Shown one piece after another: positions 9,197 to 17,562 of a stretch of DNA of 64,000 nt (position 1 is its first letter; each line of letters starts with the position of its first letter). Position numbers and translations under genes: made by a program. This DNA comes from Actinomadura syzygii. GTDB lineage: Bacteria > Actinomycetota > Actinomycetes > Streptosporangiales > Streptosporangiaceae. The stretch covers positions 558,001-622,000 of the forward strand of contig NZ_VSFF01000003.1 in the NCBI RefSeq assembly GCF_008085905.1, in the 5' to 3' direction. The notes beneath the pieces are model-generated. The model did no database searches. It was not told the origin of the DNA and worked only from the letters and a program-made list of their open reading frames with translations.

Positions 9197-9850
9197 TCAT
9201 CGAGGGGTGCGCCGCAGGTGGGCGACGCAGGCGCCGGGTTCGGCGAAGGGCTCCAGCCGGTCGGCGGACAGCGGCGCGTCCAGCTCCTCCAGCGCGCCCT
9301 GCATCAGGCCGAGGTGGACGTCGCAGACGAGCGGTCCGTACTCCTCCGCCAGTTCGAGGAACGGGCAGTGCCGGAGCCTGATCACGTCGTCGGCGGGCTT
9401 CGGGTCGAAGTCGAGGTCGTCGAGCAGGGCGGTGAGCCGTCCGGTGGCGTCGGCCTCGCTCGTCGGCTGGAACGGCGGCGGACGGTCGACGAGGTAGCGG
9501 CCCCATTCGCGGCCGGCGCGGGTGGCGTCCGCGCGGGCACCGGGGCCGCCGGACGCGAGCCTGCTGAGCAGGATCTGGGCGAGCAGCCGGTAGCCGCGGG
9601 CGCCGCCCCGGTCCATGCCGGGCCGCGGCGCGTACACGGTGCGCGGGCGTCCGCGCCCGGACGGCTCCTCGACGCTCCGCTCGACCGCGCCCTCGGCGGC
9701 GAGGGCGTCCAGGTGGAAGCGCGCGGTGTTGGCGTGGACGCCGAGCCGCCGCGCGACGTCGGCGACGCCGAGCGGCCCGTCCGCCGCGCGGAGCGCCTCC
9801 AGGACCTCGCGCCGCCGGGGCCGGTCCGGCTGCGGCGCGGTGCCGGTCAC
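9197..9850 (-). CDS. HTH regulator with conserved cysteines (SufR/COG2345-like)
   Basis: 217 residues. An N-terminal winged helix is visible (VADVARRLGVHANTARFHLDAL), followed by a C-terminal region with RLRHCPFLELAEEYGPLVC and later GACVAHL. The spacing Cys-x13-Cys and a third downstream Cys resembles the Fe-S-binding region of SufR-type repressors, so an Fe-S or redox-sensing role is inferred. The GTG start at 9850 overlaps the ferredoxin stop (4 bp), so the two are co-translated. It is likely to act on the fdxA promoter palindrome at 10189-10213, but that is untested. Confidence 0.85.
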   Translation of the reverse strand: MTGTAPQPDRPRRREVLEALRAADGPLGVADVARRLGVHANTARFHLDALAAEGAVERSVEEPSGRGRPRTVYAPRPGMDRGGARGYRLLAQILLSRLASGGPGARADATRAGREWGRYLVDRPPPFQPTSEADATGRLTALLDDLDFDPKPADDVIRLRHCPFLELAEEYGPLVCDVHLGLMQGALEELDAPLSADRLEPFAEPGACVAHLRRTPR

Positions 9851-10170
9851 GCCTCCCCCGCCGGGGGCAGCGCCGCGATCAGCGGATGGTCGCGGTCGAC
9901 GGCGCCGAGCTTGGCGGCGCCGCCGGGCGAGCCGAGGTCGTCGAAGAACTCGGCGTTGGCCGCCGTGTACGCCTTCCACTGGTCGGGGACGTCGTCCTCG
10001 TAGTAGATGGCCTCGACCGGGCAGACGGGCTCGCAGGCGCCGCAGTCGACGCACTCGTCCGGATGGATGTAGAGGGACCGCGCGCCCTCGTAGATGCAGT
10101 CGACGGGGCATTCGTCGACGCAGGCACGGTCCTTGACGTCCACGCACGGCTCGGCGATCACATAGGTCAC
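9847..10170 (-). CDS. fdxA: 7Fe ferredoxin
   Basis: 107-residue soluble electron carrier with a [3Fe-4S] and a [4Fe-4S] cluster. Cysteines are visible in PCVDVKDRACVDECPVDCI and in ECVDCGACEPVCPVEAI, the usual FdxA pattern; FFDDLGSPGGAAKLG is the family C-terminal signature. I place the start at the GTG at 10170, because GGGAGGAG lies 7 nt upstream and the protein then begins MTYVIAEPCVDV like other FdxA; the ATG at 10188 would put that Shine-Dalgarno inside the coding region. It overlaps the regulator gene downstream by 4 bp. Its promoter lies inside a palindrome. Confidence 0.95.
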   Translation of the reverse strand: MTYVIAEPCVDVKDRACVDECPVDCIYEGARSLYIHPDECVDCGACEPVCPVEAIYYEDDVPDQWKAYTAANAEFFDDLGSPGGAAKLGAVDRDHPLIAALPPAGEA

Positions 10171-10186
10171 GGCGCGCTCCTCCCGC

Positions 10187-10218
10187 ATTTTCTACGAATA
10201 ATACCTGTAGAAATTAAT
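10187..10218 (-). promoter_or_regulatory. fdxA promoter with overlapping palindromic operator
   Basis: TTTCTAC (10189-10195) and GTAGAAA (10207-10213) are perfect 7-bp arms separated by 11 bp, in an AT-rich patch. On the minus strand the spacer contains TATTAT (10203-10198), a good -10 box, placing the transcript start near 10191, about 20 nt before the GTG start of fdxA. A protein bound to the palindrome would block RNA polymerase. The co-transcribed Cys-rich HTH protein is the obvious candidate for autoregulation. Confidence 0.65.
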
Positions 10219-10321
10219 CGCGTCCCGGCGGGTCCCCGCCGCGCGCGGCCGATACCAAAGTCGACGGGCCGCCGACCTGCGGCCACTGCCGGCACGCGGA
10301 CCCGCCGATAGCGTGGAGCGC

Positions 10322-11527
10322 GTGGAACTCAGGCGGGCGTGGCGCGACCGGCTCGGCGACGCGGGCGTCACCGCGGGCGCCGTCGTGCTCGGCCTGCTCA
10401 TGCTCCAGGCGTCGCTGGAGGACCTGCAGGACGGCCAGGACCTCTCGGTCCCGCGGGACCTGGCGATCGGCGTCGTGAGCTGGACCACCGTCCTGCTGTT
10501 CCGCCGCCGGTACCCGGTCGCGCTCGCGATCGCGATGATGTTCGCGCAGCTCACCGCGTCGACGGTGCTCGGCACCGCGGCGGCGGCGGTGTTCTCGGTC
10601 GCCGTCCTGCGGCCGTGGCGGACGAGCCTGCCGATCGGCGCCGCGACCATGGGCGTGGTCGCCCTGGAGTTCTGGATCGCGCCGCTGTCGGCGCGCGACT
10701 TCCGCGAGGGCGTCGTCGTCTTCGCCCTGATGTACGCGGTGCTCGTCACGGCGGGGATGCTGGTGCGGTCGCGGCGGATGCTGGTGGAGTCGCTGCGCGA
10801 GCGGGCCCGCGCCGCCGAGACCGAGCAGCAGCTCAGGGTCGAGGAGGCGCGGCTGCTGGAGCGGGAGCGGATCGCGCGGGAGATGCACGACGTCCTCGCG
10901 CACCGCATCTCCCTGCTGGCCGTGCACGCGGGCGCGCTGGAGTTCCGCCAGGACTCGCCGCCCGAGCAGCGCGAGGCCGCCGGGATCATCCGGCGGAGCG
11001 CCTACGAGGCCATGGAGGACCTGCGCGAGGTCATCGGCGTGCTGCGGGACGACTCGCCGCGCGCCGCCGGTCCGGAGCGCCCGCAGCCGACGCTCGCGGA
11101 CGTGTCCGGCCTGGTCGCCGAGTCGGAGCGCGCGGGCGGGCGCGTCACGCTGGACGACCGCGTCCCCGATCCGGGGCGCGTCCCGGCGCGGGTCGGGCGG
11201 CACGCCTACCGGATCGTCCAGGAGGGGCTGACCAACGCCCGCAAGCACGCGCCGGGGGCGCGCGTCCGCGTCACGCTGGGCGCCGGGGCCGACCTCGACA
11301 TCGAGATCGTCAACGCGCTGCCGCCGGGACCGCCCGCCCGGCCGCTGCCCGGCGCGGGCGCGGGGCTCGTCGGCCTCGCCGAGCGGGTCGCGCTGCTCGG
11401 CGGGACGCTGGAGCACGGCCGCACCGGCGACGGGCGGTTCCGGCTGCGGGCCCGGCTGCCGCTCGGCGGCCCGCATGCCGGCGGGGATGCCGGGAAGGGT
11501 CTCCCCCATGGCACCGAACTCCGCTGA
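10322..11527 (+). CDS. Sensor histidine kinase (DesK/NarX type)
   Basis: 401 residues. About five or six membrane helices lie in residues 8-145, then a short coiled coil, a HisKA_3 dimerisation/phosphoacceptor box ERIAREMHDVLAHRISLL and a compact HATPase domain (RIVQEGLTNARKHAPGA, then GLVGLAERVALLGG). The phosphoacceptor is the His of MHDVLAH. I prefer the GTG at 10322 to the one at 10313 because TAGCGT at 10309-10314 is a -10 box ending 7 nt before it. The cognate response regulator lies two genes downstream (11976); a flavin-type oxidoreductase gene sits between them. Confidence 0.93.
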   Translation: MELRRAWRDRLGDAGVTAGAVVLGLLMLQASLEDLQDGQDLSVPRDLAIGVVSWTTVLLFRRRYPVALAIAMMFAQLTASTVLGTAAAAVFSVAVLRPWRTSLPIGAATMGVVALEFWIAPLSARDFREGVVVFALMYAVLVTAGMLVRSRRMLVESLRERARAAETEQQLRVEEARLLERERIAREMHDVLAHRISLLAVHAGALEFRQDSPPEQREAAGIIRRSAYEAMEDLREVIGVLRDDSPRAAGPERPQPTLADVSGLVAESERAGGRVTLDDRVPDPGRVPARVGRHAYRIVQEGLTNARKHAPGARVRVTLGAGADLDIEIVNALPPGPPARPLPGAGAGLVGLAERVALLGGTLEHGRTGDGRFRLRARLPLGGPHAGGDAGKGLPHGTELR

Positions 11528-11936
11528 CCAGCCACTGCTCGAAGAACTGGACCGCGCTGAATGCCTCCGGCTGGTCTCCGCCGCGGACGTCGGACGGGTC
11601 GCGTTCGACGACGGCGAGGGGCCGACGGTCGTCCCGGTGAACCACGCCGTCGACGGCGACGCCGTGATCTTCCGCACCTCGGCCGCCGGACGCCTGAACC
11701 GCAGCCTGCACCCGCTCGTGACCGGCGGCGAGGTCCGGGCCGCGTTCCAGGTCGACCAGTTCGACCGCGCGACCCACGAGGGGTGGAGCGTGCTCGTACG
11801 CGGCGGCGCGCATCCGCTGACCGACGACGAGATCCCGCACGTGGCGCAGGTCCGGCCGTGGCCGGGCGGCGAGCGCGACGCCTGGTTCCGGCTGGCCGCG
11901 CACGAGGTCAGCGGCCGCCGCCTGCGCCGCCCGTAG
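11508..11936 (+). CDS. Pyridoxamine 5'-phosphate oxidase-like (split-barrel flavin/F420) protein
   Basis: 142 residues with the PNPOx-like split-barrel pattern: ECLRLVSAADVGRVAF, TVVPVNHAVDGDAVIFRTSAAGRL and VRAAFQVDQFDRATHEGWSVLVRGGAHPL. Such proteins bind FMN, F420 or heme and reduce or sense small molecules; the exact ligand cannot be read from sequence. The ATG at 11508 has GGGAAGGG upstream and lies inside the end of the kinase gene (20-bp overlap), so the two are translationally linked. Placement between a kinase and its regulator suggests it takes part in the same signal path, for example as a ligand or redox sensor. Confidence 0.85.
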   Translation: MAPNSADQPLLEELDRAECLRLVSAADVGRVAFDDGEGPTVVPVNHAVDGDAVIFRTSAAGRLNRSLHPLVTGGEVRAAFQVDQFDRATHEGWSVLVRGGAHPLTDDEIPHVAQVRPWPGGERDAWFRLAAHEVSGRRLRRP

Positions 11937-11975
11937 CGGGCGGGCCGGGCCGTTCCGAAGCCATAGGGTGACGGG

Positions 11976-12641
11976 ATGGACTCCGCTGCCATCCGCGTCC
12001 TGATCGTGGACGACGACGCGCTCGTCCGGGCCGGCCTGTCGATGATGCTGGCGAACGCCGACGACCTCGACGTGGTGGCCGACGTCGCCGACGGCGCGGA
12101 GGTCGTGTCCGCCGTCAACCTGCACCGTCCCGACGTGGTGCTGATGGACGTCCGGATGCCGAGGCTGGACGGGCTCGCGGCGACCGAGCTGCTGCGCGCC
12201 CGCCGCGACCCGCCCGAGATCATCATCCTGACGACGTTCGACAGCGACGACCACATCGTCCGCGCGATGCGGGCGGGGGCGAGCGGGTTCCTGCTGAAGC
12301 ACACGCCGCCGCCGGAGATCGTCCAGGCGATCCGGCAGGTCGCGGCGGGCGAGCCGATGATGTCGCCCGCGGTGCTGCGCCGGATGATGTCCTACGTCGC
12401 GGACGCGGGCGCGGACCCGCGGCAGGCCCGCGCCCGGGAAATGCTCGGCCGGTTGAGCGAGGGCGAGCGGGCCGTGGCGGCGCTGGTCGGGCAGGGCCGG
12501 ACGAACAGTGAGATCGGCCGGGAGCTGTCGCTCAGCGTCGCGACGGTGAAGGCGTACGTGTCGCGCCTGCTGACGAAGCTCGAACTGAACAACCGGGTGC
12601 AGGTCGCGCTGCTCGTCCACGACGCCGCCCTCGACACCTAG
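11976..12641 (+). CDS. NarL/LuxR-type response regulator
   Basis: 221 residues. Receiver domain with acidic pocket DDD at 12-14, phosphorylation site Asp58 (VLMDVRMP), Thr in LTTFDS and Lys in FLLKHT; then a LuxR HTH (LSEGERAVAALVGQGRTNSEIGRELSLSVATVKAYVSRLLTKL region). TAGGGT (11964-11969) lies 6 nt before the ATG, so it may also have its own leaderless promoter. Its stop overlaps the convergent MFS stop on a CTAG. Partner of the kinase at 10322. Confidence 0.95.
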   Translation: MDSAAIRVLIVDDDALVRAGLSMMLANADDLDVVADVADGAEVVSAVNLHRPDVVLMDVRMPRLDGLAATELLRARRDPPEIIILTTFDSDDHIVRAMRAGASGFLLKHTPPPEIVQAIRQVAAGEPMMSPAVLRRMMSYVADAGADPRQARAREMLGRLSEGERAVAALVGQGRTNSEIGRELSLSVATVKAYVSRLLTKLELNNRVQVALLVHDAALDT

Positions 12642-14167
12642 TCGCGCGGGCCGCCGGGTCCGCGGGGTGCAAGCGGGACGTGCCGCAGCAGCAGCGCGGC
12701 GGCCAGGCCCGCGGCGAGCAGCGGCAGGGCGGCCAGGAACAGGTCGGTGAAGGCGGCGGCGAACGCTTCGGCGACGCCGTCCCGCACCGGGCCGGGCAGG
12801 GCGTCGAGCGCGCCGGGCCGGACGGCGTCGTCGAACGCGGGGACGCGGCCGTCCGGGACGCGCTGCCCGATCTCGGCGGTGAACCGGCTGGACACGATCG
12901 CGCCGAACACCGCCATCCCGGCGGCCGTGCCGAGCATCCGCGTCGCGAACACCCCCGAACTGGCCGCGCCGAGGTCGCGGGGCGGCGCCGCGTTCTGCGC
13001 GATCAGCACGACGACCTGCTGCGACAGCCCGGCCCCGAACCCGAGGACGGCCATGTAGCAGCCCGCGACGAGCAGCCCGGTATGGGCGTCCATGGTGGCG
13101 AGCAGCGCGACGCCGAGCCCGCTGACCGCCATGCTTGCTGCCGGAAGCCGGTGGTAGCGGCCGGTCCGGGCGATGCGGCGTCCGGCGCCCATCGAGGAGG
13201 CGAGGAGCCCGATCATCATCGGCAGTACGAGCAGGCCGGAGCGCGTCGCCCCGGCTCCCCCGACGACCTGGAAGAACATCGGCAGGTAGGTCGCGAGCCC
13301 GAATCCGGTGGCGCCGCCGACGGCCGCGACGACGCAGGCGACGGCGAACGACCGGTCGCGGAACAGGCGCGGCGGGATGACGGGCTCGGCCGCCGTCCGC
13401 TCCGCCAGAACCCATGCCGCGAACAGGACGGCGGATCCGGCCGCCAGCCCGAGCACGACCGGCGAGCCCCACGGGTACCGCGTCCCGGCCCAGCTCGTGA
13501 ACAGCGTGAAGCAGGTGACCGCCGCGCCGAGCAGCACGATCCCGCGGTAGTCGATCCGCGGCTCGCGCTCCGGCCTCGGCAGCCGCAGCAGGAGCGCGGT
13601 CGCGGCGGTGGCGGCGAGGCCGAGCGGCAGGTTGACGTAGAAGGCCCAGCGCCAGGACGCGTGGTCGGTGAGGAACCCGCCGATCAGCGGTCCGGCGACG
13701 CTCGACACCGCGAAGACCAGCGCCGAGTACCCCTGGTACTTCGCCCGCTCGCGCGGTTCGAACAGGTCGCCGGTCAGCGCGAACATCGAGCTCATCAGGC
13801 ACCCGGCCGCCGCGCCCTGCACGACCCGCAGCGCGATCAGCCAGTTCATGGACGGCGCGGCCCCGCACGCCGCCGACGCGGCCATGAACCCGACGAGACC
13901 GGTGAGCAGGACGGGACGGCGTCCGAACAGGTCGCCCAGCCGTCCCGACAGCGGGACGGTGACGCTGGTCGCCAGCACGTACGCGGTGGACACCCAGGCG
14001 AGCCGGTCGAGCCCGCCGAGGTCGCCGACGATCGCCGGGAGCGCGGTGCCGAGCACCGTCGCGTCCAGGGACGACATCAGCCCGGCGAGCATCAGCCCGC
14101 CGAACACCAGCAGCCGGTCCCGGCGGCTCATCGATGCGGCGGCTCCGGCGACGGTCGCGGAATTCAT
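12638..14167 (-). CDS. MFS drug exporter, 14-helix DHA2 (EmrB/QacA) family
   Basis: 509 residues, typical for 14-TM proton antiporters. Motif A-like LSGRLGDLFGRRPVLLTG follows helix 2, helix 1 has the DATVLGTALPAI signature of DHA2 exporters, and RVVQGAAAGCLM matches motif B. I place the start at the ATG at 14167 (a GTG lies 6 bp upstream) because GAGG precedes it. It is divergent from the marR gene, and the 83-bp gap holds nested AGCAT/ATGCT palindromes over its -10 box (TATAAC), so MarR repression is likely. Substrate unknown, probably hydrophobic cations, drugs or a secondary metabolite. Confidence 0.93.
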   Translation of the reverse strand: MNSATVAGAAASMSRRDRLLVFGGLMLAGLMSSLDATVLGTALPAIVGDLGGLDRLAWVSTAYVLATSVTVPLSGRLGDLFGRRPVLLTGLVGFMAASAACGAAPSMNWLIALRVVQGAAAGCLMSSMFALTGDLFEPRERAKYQGYSALVFAVSSVAGPLIGGFLTDHASWRWAFYVNLPLGLAATAATALLLRLPRPEREPRIDYRGIVLLGAAVTCFTLFTSWAGTRYPWGSPVVLGLAAGSAVLFAAWVLAERTAAEPVIPPRLFRDRSFAVACVVAAVGGATGFGLATYLPMFFQVVGGAGATRSGLLVLPMMIGLLASSMGAGRRIARTGRYHRLPAASMAVSGLGVALLATMDAHTGLLVAGCYMAVLGFGAGLSQQVVVLIAQNAAPPRDLGAASSGVFATRMLGTAAGMAVFGAIVSSRFTAEIGQRVPDGRVPAFDDAVRPGALDALPGPVRDGVAEAFAAAFTDLFLAALPLLAAGLAAALLLRHVPLAPRGPGGPRD

Positions 14168-14175
14168 GTGCACCT

Positions 14176-14243
14176 CACAGTTATATGCTTAGAGCATGGA
14201 GATGCTAGACACATTTAGATGAGGTGCGCAACCTGGCTAGACT
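14176..14243. promoter_or_regulatory. MarR/MFS divergent promoter region with palindromic operator
   Basis: A perfect palindrome ATGCT-TAG-AGCAT lies at 14185-14197, and a third half-site ATGCT follows at 14202-14206, giving two nested inverted repeats. The minus-strand -10 (TATAAC) for the exporter abuts the palindrome. On the plus strand TAGACT (14238-14243) sits 7 nt before the marR ATG. The patch is clearly AT-rich against its surroundings. Confidence 0.6.
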
Positions 14244-14250
14244 TGCGGCC

Positions 14251-14706
14251 ATGAGCGACGAGGCACTGGACGCCGTCGAGCGGAGCATGGTCAGGCTCCG
14301 CCGCGGGATGGCGCGGCAGCGGCTCGGGAAGGCCGCCGTCCGGGACCACAACCTGCCCGTGGACGTCCAGGTCCTGCACGTCGTGGACGTCGTCGACGAG
14401 GGCCCCGACCGTCCCGGCCAGGAGATGAGCGTCGGGCTCGTCGCCGCCCGGCTCGGCGTCGACGCCTCGCGCGGCAGCCGCATCGTCGCGGAGGCCGTCA
14501 AGTCCGGGTACGTCCGCCGGGTCGCGTCCCAGGAGGACGGGCGCCGCATCCACCTGGAGCTGACCGACGCGGGCCGGGCGGTCGTGGACGCCACCCGCCG
14601 CACCCGCCAGGAGCACTTCGCCCAGGCCATGGCCGACTGGACGGACGCCGAGCGCGCCGAGTTCGCCCGCCTGCTCGGCCGGTTCGTCCACACCTACGAG
14701 GGCTGA
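14251..14706 (+). CDS. MarR-family transcriptional regulator
   Basis: 151 residues. Winged-helix block LVAARLGVDASRGSRIVAEAVKSGYVRRVASQEDGRRIHLELTDAGRAVV region is typical MarR: recognition helix, then a wing with the DGRR turn. The ATG at 14251 is chosen over the in-frame GTG at 14224 because TAGACT ends 7 nt before it. Divergent from the exporter at 12638-14167, whose promoter it probably represses through the ATGCT/AGCAT palindromes; the ligand is probably an exporter substrate. Confidence 0.92.
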   Translation: MSDEALDAVERSMVRLRRGMARQRLGKAAVRDHNLPVDVQVLHVVDVVDEGPDRPGQEMSVGLVAARLGVDASRGSRIVAEAVKSGYVRRVASQEDGRRIHLELTDAGRAVVDATRRTRQEHFAQAMADWTDAERAEFARLLGRFVHTYEG

Positions 14707-14828
14707 CCGGCCTACGACCCGGGTTGCGGGTGCGGCGCGTCGGGCTACGCCTCCGGTCGCGGTCCGGCGGGCCGCCCCTCGGCCGCACGGCCGATCATTC
14801 CGGCCCGGACGCCGTCTACGCTGGCCGC

Positions 14829-15956
14829 ATGGGTGGTCGCCGGTTCCCGAGCGCTCCGCGCGGCCGCGCACGGGACGCGGCGGTCGCCGGCGGCGTGTTC
14901 GCCATCGTGGCCCTCAGCAGCGCCGACTCGCTGATCGGCGCCCGAAGGGAGCCGTGGGCGGTCACCGCGCTGGCCTGGGCGATGATCGCCGCCGCCTGCG
15001 GCGCGCTCTACTTCGGACGCCGCCGCCCCGTGCCGGTCGGCTTCGCCGTCCTGGTGCTGACCGTCGTCTTCTACCTCATGAGCGCCTACGACGGCGGGCT
15101 GATGGTCGCGCTGATCACGGCGCTGTACCTGGTCGCCGCCGAGGGGCACCTGCGCGCCGCGCTCGCCCTCGCCGCGCTGACCGTGCTCTTCACCGGCTTC
15201 GGGACGCTGGTCGGCAACGACAAGGTCAACGAGGTCGCGCTGTTCATGCTGACCGGCTGGGTGGTGGCGATGGTCGCGCTCGGCTGGGTCCGGCACAGCA
15301 GGCTCGCCTACCTGCGGGAGGCCGAGCGGCGCGCGGCGGGCGAGGAGCGGCTGCGCATCGCCCGCGAGCTGCACGACGTGGTCGGGCACCACCTGTCGCT
15401 GATCAACGTCCAGGCGGGCACGGCACTGCACCGCTACCACCGGGACCCGGCGCAGGGCGAGACCGCGCTCGCCGCGATCAAGGAGTCGAGCCGGGACGCG
15501 CTGCGCGACCTGCGCGCGACGCTCGGCGTGCTGCGGCAGGCCGACGAGGAGGCCCCGACCGCCCCGGCCCCCGGCCTGGACCGGATCGATGACCTCGTCG
15601 GCGCGGCGCGGGCGGCGGGACTCACCGTCCGCGCCCGGCTGGACGGCGCGGCCGACCCGCCGACCGAGGTCGGGCTGGCGGCGTACCGGATCGTCCAGGA
15701 GTCGCTGACGAACGTGTCGCGGCACGCGCGGGCGGCGCAGGTCGTCGTCAGCGTCGCGGACGGTCCGGGCGGCCTGCTCGTCGAGGTCGCCGACGACGGC
15801 CGGGGCGCGACCGCCGTCCCGGCGGGGCCGGGCAGCGGCGTGGACGGGATGCGCGAGCGCGCCCGCGCCCTCGGCGGCGAGCTGACCGCGGGGCCGGGGC
15901 CCGACGGCGGGTTCGTCGTCCGGGCGCGGCTCCCCTACCGGGACGGACCACCATGA
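14829..15956 (+). CDS. Sensor histidine kinase (DesK/NarX type)
   Basis: 375 residues with about five membrane helices in 20-155, a phosphoacceptor box RIARELHDVVGHHLSLINVQAG, an N-box AYRIVQESLTNVSRHARA and a G-box VADDGRGA...GSGVDGMRERARALGG. The His of LHDVVGH is the predicted phosphorylation site. TACGCT (14817-14822) lies 6 nt before the ATG (leaderless type). The stop overlaps the regulator start (ATGA), so the pair is co-translated. The membrane part has no extracellular sensor domain; it probably senses membrane state or a lipid-soluble ligand. Confidence 0.94.
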   Translation: MGGRRFPSAPRGRARDAAVAGGVFAIVALSSADSLIGARREPWAVTALAWAMIAAACGALYFGRRRPVPVGFAVLVLTVVFYLMSAYDGGLMVALITALYLVAAEGHLRAALALAALTVLFTGFGTLVGNDKVNEVALFMLTGWVVAMVALGWVRHSRLAYLREAERRAAGEERLRIARELHDVVGHHLSLINVQAGTALHRYHRDPAQGETALAAIKESSRDALRDLRATLGVLRQADEEAPTAPAPGLDRIDDLVGAARAAGLTVRARLDGAADPPTEVGLAAYRIVQESLTNVSRHARAAQVVVSVADGPGGLLVEVADDGRGATAVPAGPGSGVDGMRERARALGGELTAGPGPDGGFVVRARLPYRDGPP

Positions 15957-16627
15957 TCGAGGTTCTGCTGGCCGACGACCAGCGGCTCGTCCGCGCGGGC
16001 TTCCGCTCCATCCTGGACGACGAGGACGACATCACCGTCACCGGCGAGGCCGCGAACGGCGAGGAGGCCCTCGCGGCGTGCCGGGAGCTGCGCCCCGACG
16101 TGGCGCTGCTCGACGTCCGGATGCCCGGCATGGACGGCCTGGAGGCGGCCCGCCGGATCACCGGCGACCCGCGGCTCGACGGCGTCCGCGTCGTCATCCT
16201 CACCACCTTCGACCTGGACGAGTACGTCTACGGCGCGCTGCGCGCCGGGGCGACCGGGTTCCTGCTCAAGGACACCGAGCCCGCCGAGCTGATCCACGCC
16301 GTGCGGGTCGCGGCGCGCGGGGACGCGCTGATCACGCCGTCCGTCACCCGGCGGCTGATCGGGGAGTTCGCCGGGCGCGTCCAGGCGCCGCGGCCGGGAC
16401 CGCGGCTGCGCTCGCTCACCGCCCGCGAGCGCGAGGTGATGCAGCTCGTCGCGACGGGGCTGACCAACGACGAGATCGCGGCGCACCTCGTGCTGAGCCC
16501 GGCGACGGCGAAGACGCACGTCAGCCGCATCATGTCCAAGCTGGACGTGCGTGACCGCGCGCAGCTCGTCATCCTCGCCTACGAGTCGGGCATGGTCAGC
16601 CCCGGCTGGATACGACCGGAGCGGTAG
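15953..16627 (+). CDS. NarL/LuxR-type response regulator
   Basis: 224 residues. Receiver domain with DD at 8-9, phosphorylation site Asp54 (ALLDVRMPGMDG), LTTFD and the Lys of FLLKDT; C-terminal LuxR HTH (LTAREREVMQLVATGLTNDEIA, then TAKTHVSRIMSKLDVRDR). The 4-bp ATGA overlap with the kinase gene makes it the cognate partner. Targets are not evident nearby; the small membrane protein downstream (16719) is one possibility. Confidence 0.95.
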   Translation: MIEVLLADDQRLVRAGFRSILDDEDDITVTGEAANGEEALAACRELRPDVALLDVRMPGMDGLEAARRITGDPRLDGVRVVILTTFDLDEYVYGALRAGATGFLLKDTEPAELIHAVRVAARGDALITPSVTRRLIGEFAGRVQAPRPGPRLRSLTAREREVMQLVATGLTNDEIAAHLVLSPATAKTHVSRIMSKLDVRDRAQLVILAYESGMVSPGWIRPER

Positions 16628-16718
16628 CCGCCCCGCCCGCCCGCGACCGGCGGCGTATCGCGGAATGACCGCCCCGGGCGGACGCGGTCCGGCGGTCCGC
16701 GCGGCGAACCTGGGCGGC

Positions 16719-16931
16719 ATGAGCATCTCGGGCGCCATGGTCGGATTCCTGGTCGGCGGAGCGGCGGGCTTCCTGCTGACGGAGACGGTCGGCGCGTTCT
16801 TCACCTTCGTCCTGGACCGCACCCTGGACGTCGACGGCACCGGCGTCCTGCTGGCCGCCTTCGTCGCCGTCCCGATCGTCTGCGCGATCGCGGGCGCGGT
16901 GGTCGGCGCCCGCTTCCAAAGCCGCGGCTGA
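16719..16931 (+). CDS. Small two-helix membrane protein, unknown function
   Basis: 70 residues: a hydrophobic helix with a Gly-rich face (GAMVGFLVGGAAGFLLTETVGAFFTFVLD) and a second helix (LLAAFVAVPIVCAIAGAVVGARF), joined by a short acidic loop. The start is the ATG at 16719; the frame continues upstream to an ATG at 16666. No recognised family. It follows the two-component system by about 90 bp on the same strand and could be a target or accessory membrane component. Confidence 0.6.
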   Translation: MSISGAMVGFLVGGAAGFLLTETVGAFFTFVLDRTLDVDGTGVLLAAFVAVPIVCAIAGAVVGARFQSRG

Positions 16932-16944
16932 CGGTGGACCCCGC

Positions 16945-17532
16945 CTACCGGAGGACGCCCGCCATCACCGTGGTCACCATCCGCTGGACGGCGGCGGCGT
17001 CCGGTGGTCCGGCGGCGCGGTCGGCGAACAGCAGGTGGCCGGCGCCGATGAGCGTCGGGGCGAGGGTCTCGACGTCGGCGCCGGCCGCGATCCGGCCGAG
17101 GTCGCGCTCGGCGGCGAGGTAGCCCTCGACCATGACCGCGGCCTCGGTCAGCACGGGGACGCCCGCGGGCCAGGCGCGGCGCAGCCGGACGCGCAGCGCG
17201 TCCCGGAACGTGACGAGCGCGACGATCGCGACGGCGACCGACCCGAACAGGGCCGACAGGGCGTCCGCGAGGTTGCCGGTGACGGTGCCCGTCCCGGCGG
17301 CGGCGCGGAGCGCGGCGGCCGCGGCGTCCATCCGGTCGACGCGGTCGAGGACGAACTCGGCGAGGAAGGCGTCGAAGTCCTCGAAGTGCCGGTGCAGGAC
17401 GCCCTTGGCGCACCCCGCCTCCGTGGTCACCGCCCGGCTGGTGAGGCCGCTCGGACCGTCCCTGAGCAGGATGCGGTCGGCGGCGTCGAACAGTTGCTCC
17501 CGCACGTCGCGCAGGGCCACCCCGGTCGGCAC
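16945..17532 (-). CDS. TetR-family transcriptional regulator
   Basis: 195 residues. HTH region SGLTSRAVTTEAGCAKGVLHRHFEDFDAFLAEFV is typical of TetR repressors; the rest is the helical ligand-binding domain. I use the GTG at 17532 because AAGGAG lies 9 nt upstream; an in-frame GTG at 17571 would lie inside the operator palindrome. It is divergent from the methyltransferase gene, and two palindromes with centres 20 bp apart occupy the intergenic gap, so it should control both genes. Confidence 0.92.
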   Translation of the reverse strand: MPTGVALRDVREQLFDAADRILLRDGPSGLTSRAVTTEAGCAKGVLHRHFEDFDAFLAEFVLDRVDRMDAAAAALRAAAGTGTVTGNLADALSALFGSVAVAIVALVTFRDALRVRLRRAWPAGVPVLTEAAVMVEGYLAAERDLGRIAAGADVETLAPTLIGAGHLLFADRAAGPPDAAAVQRMVTTVMAGVLR

Positions 17533-17562
17533 CGTCTGTGTCTCCTTCGTTCCCGATGGACG

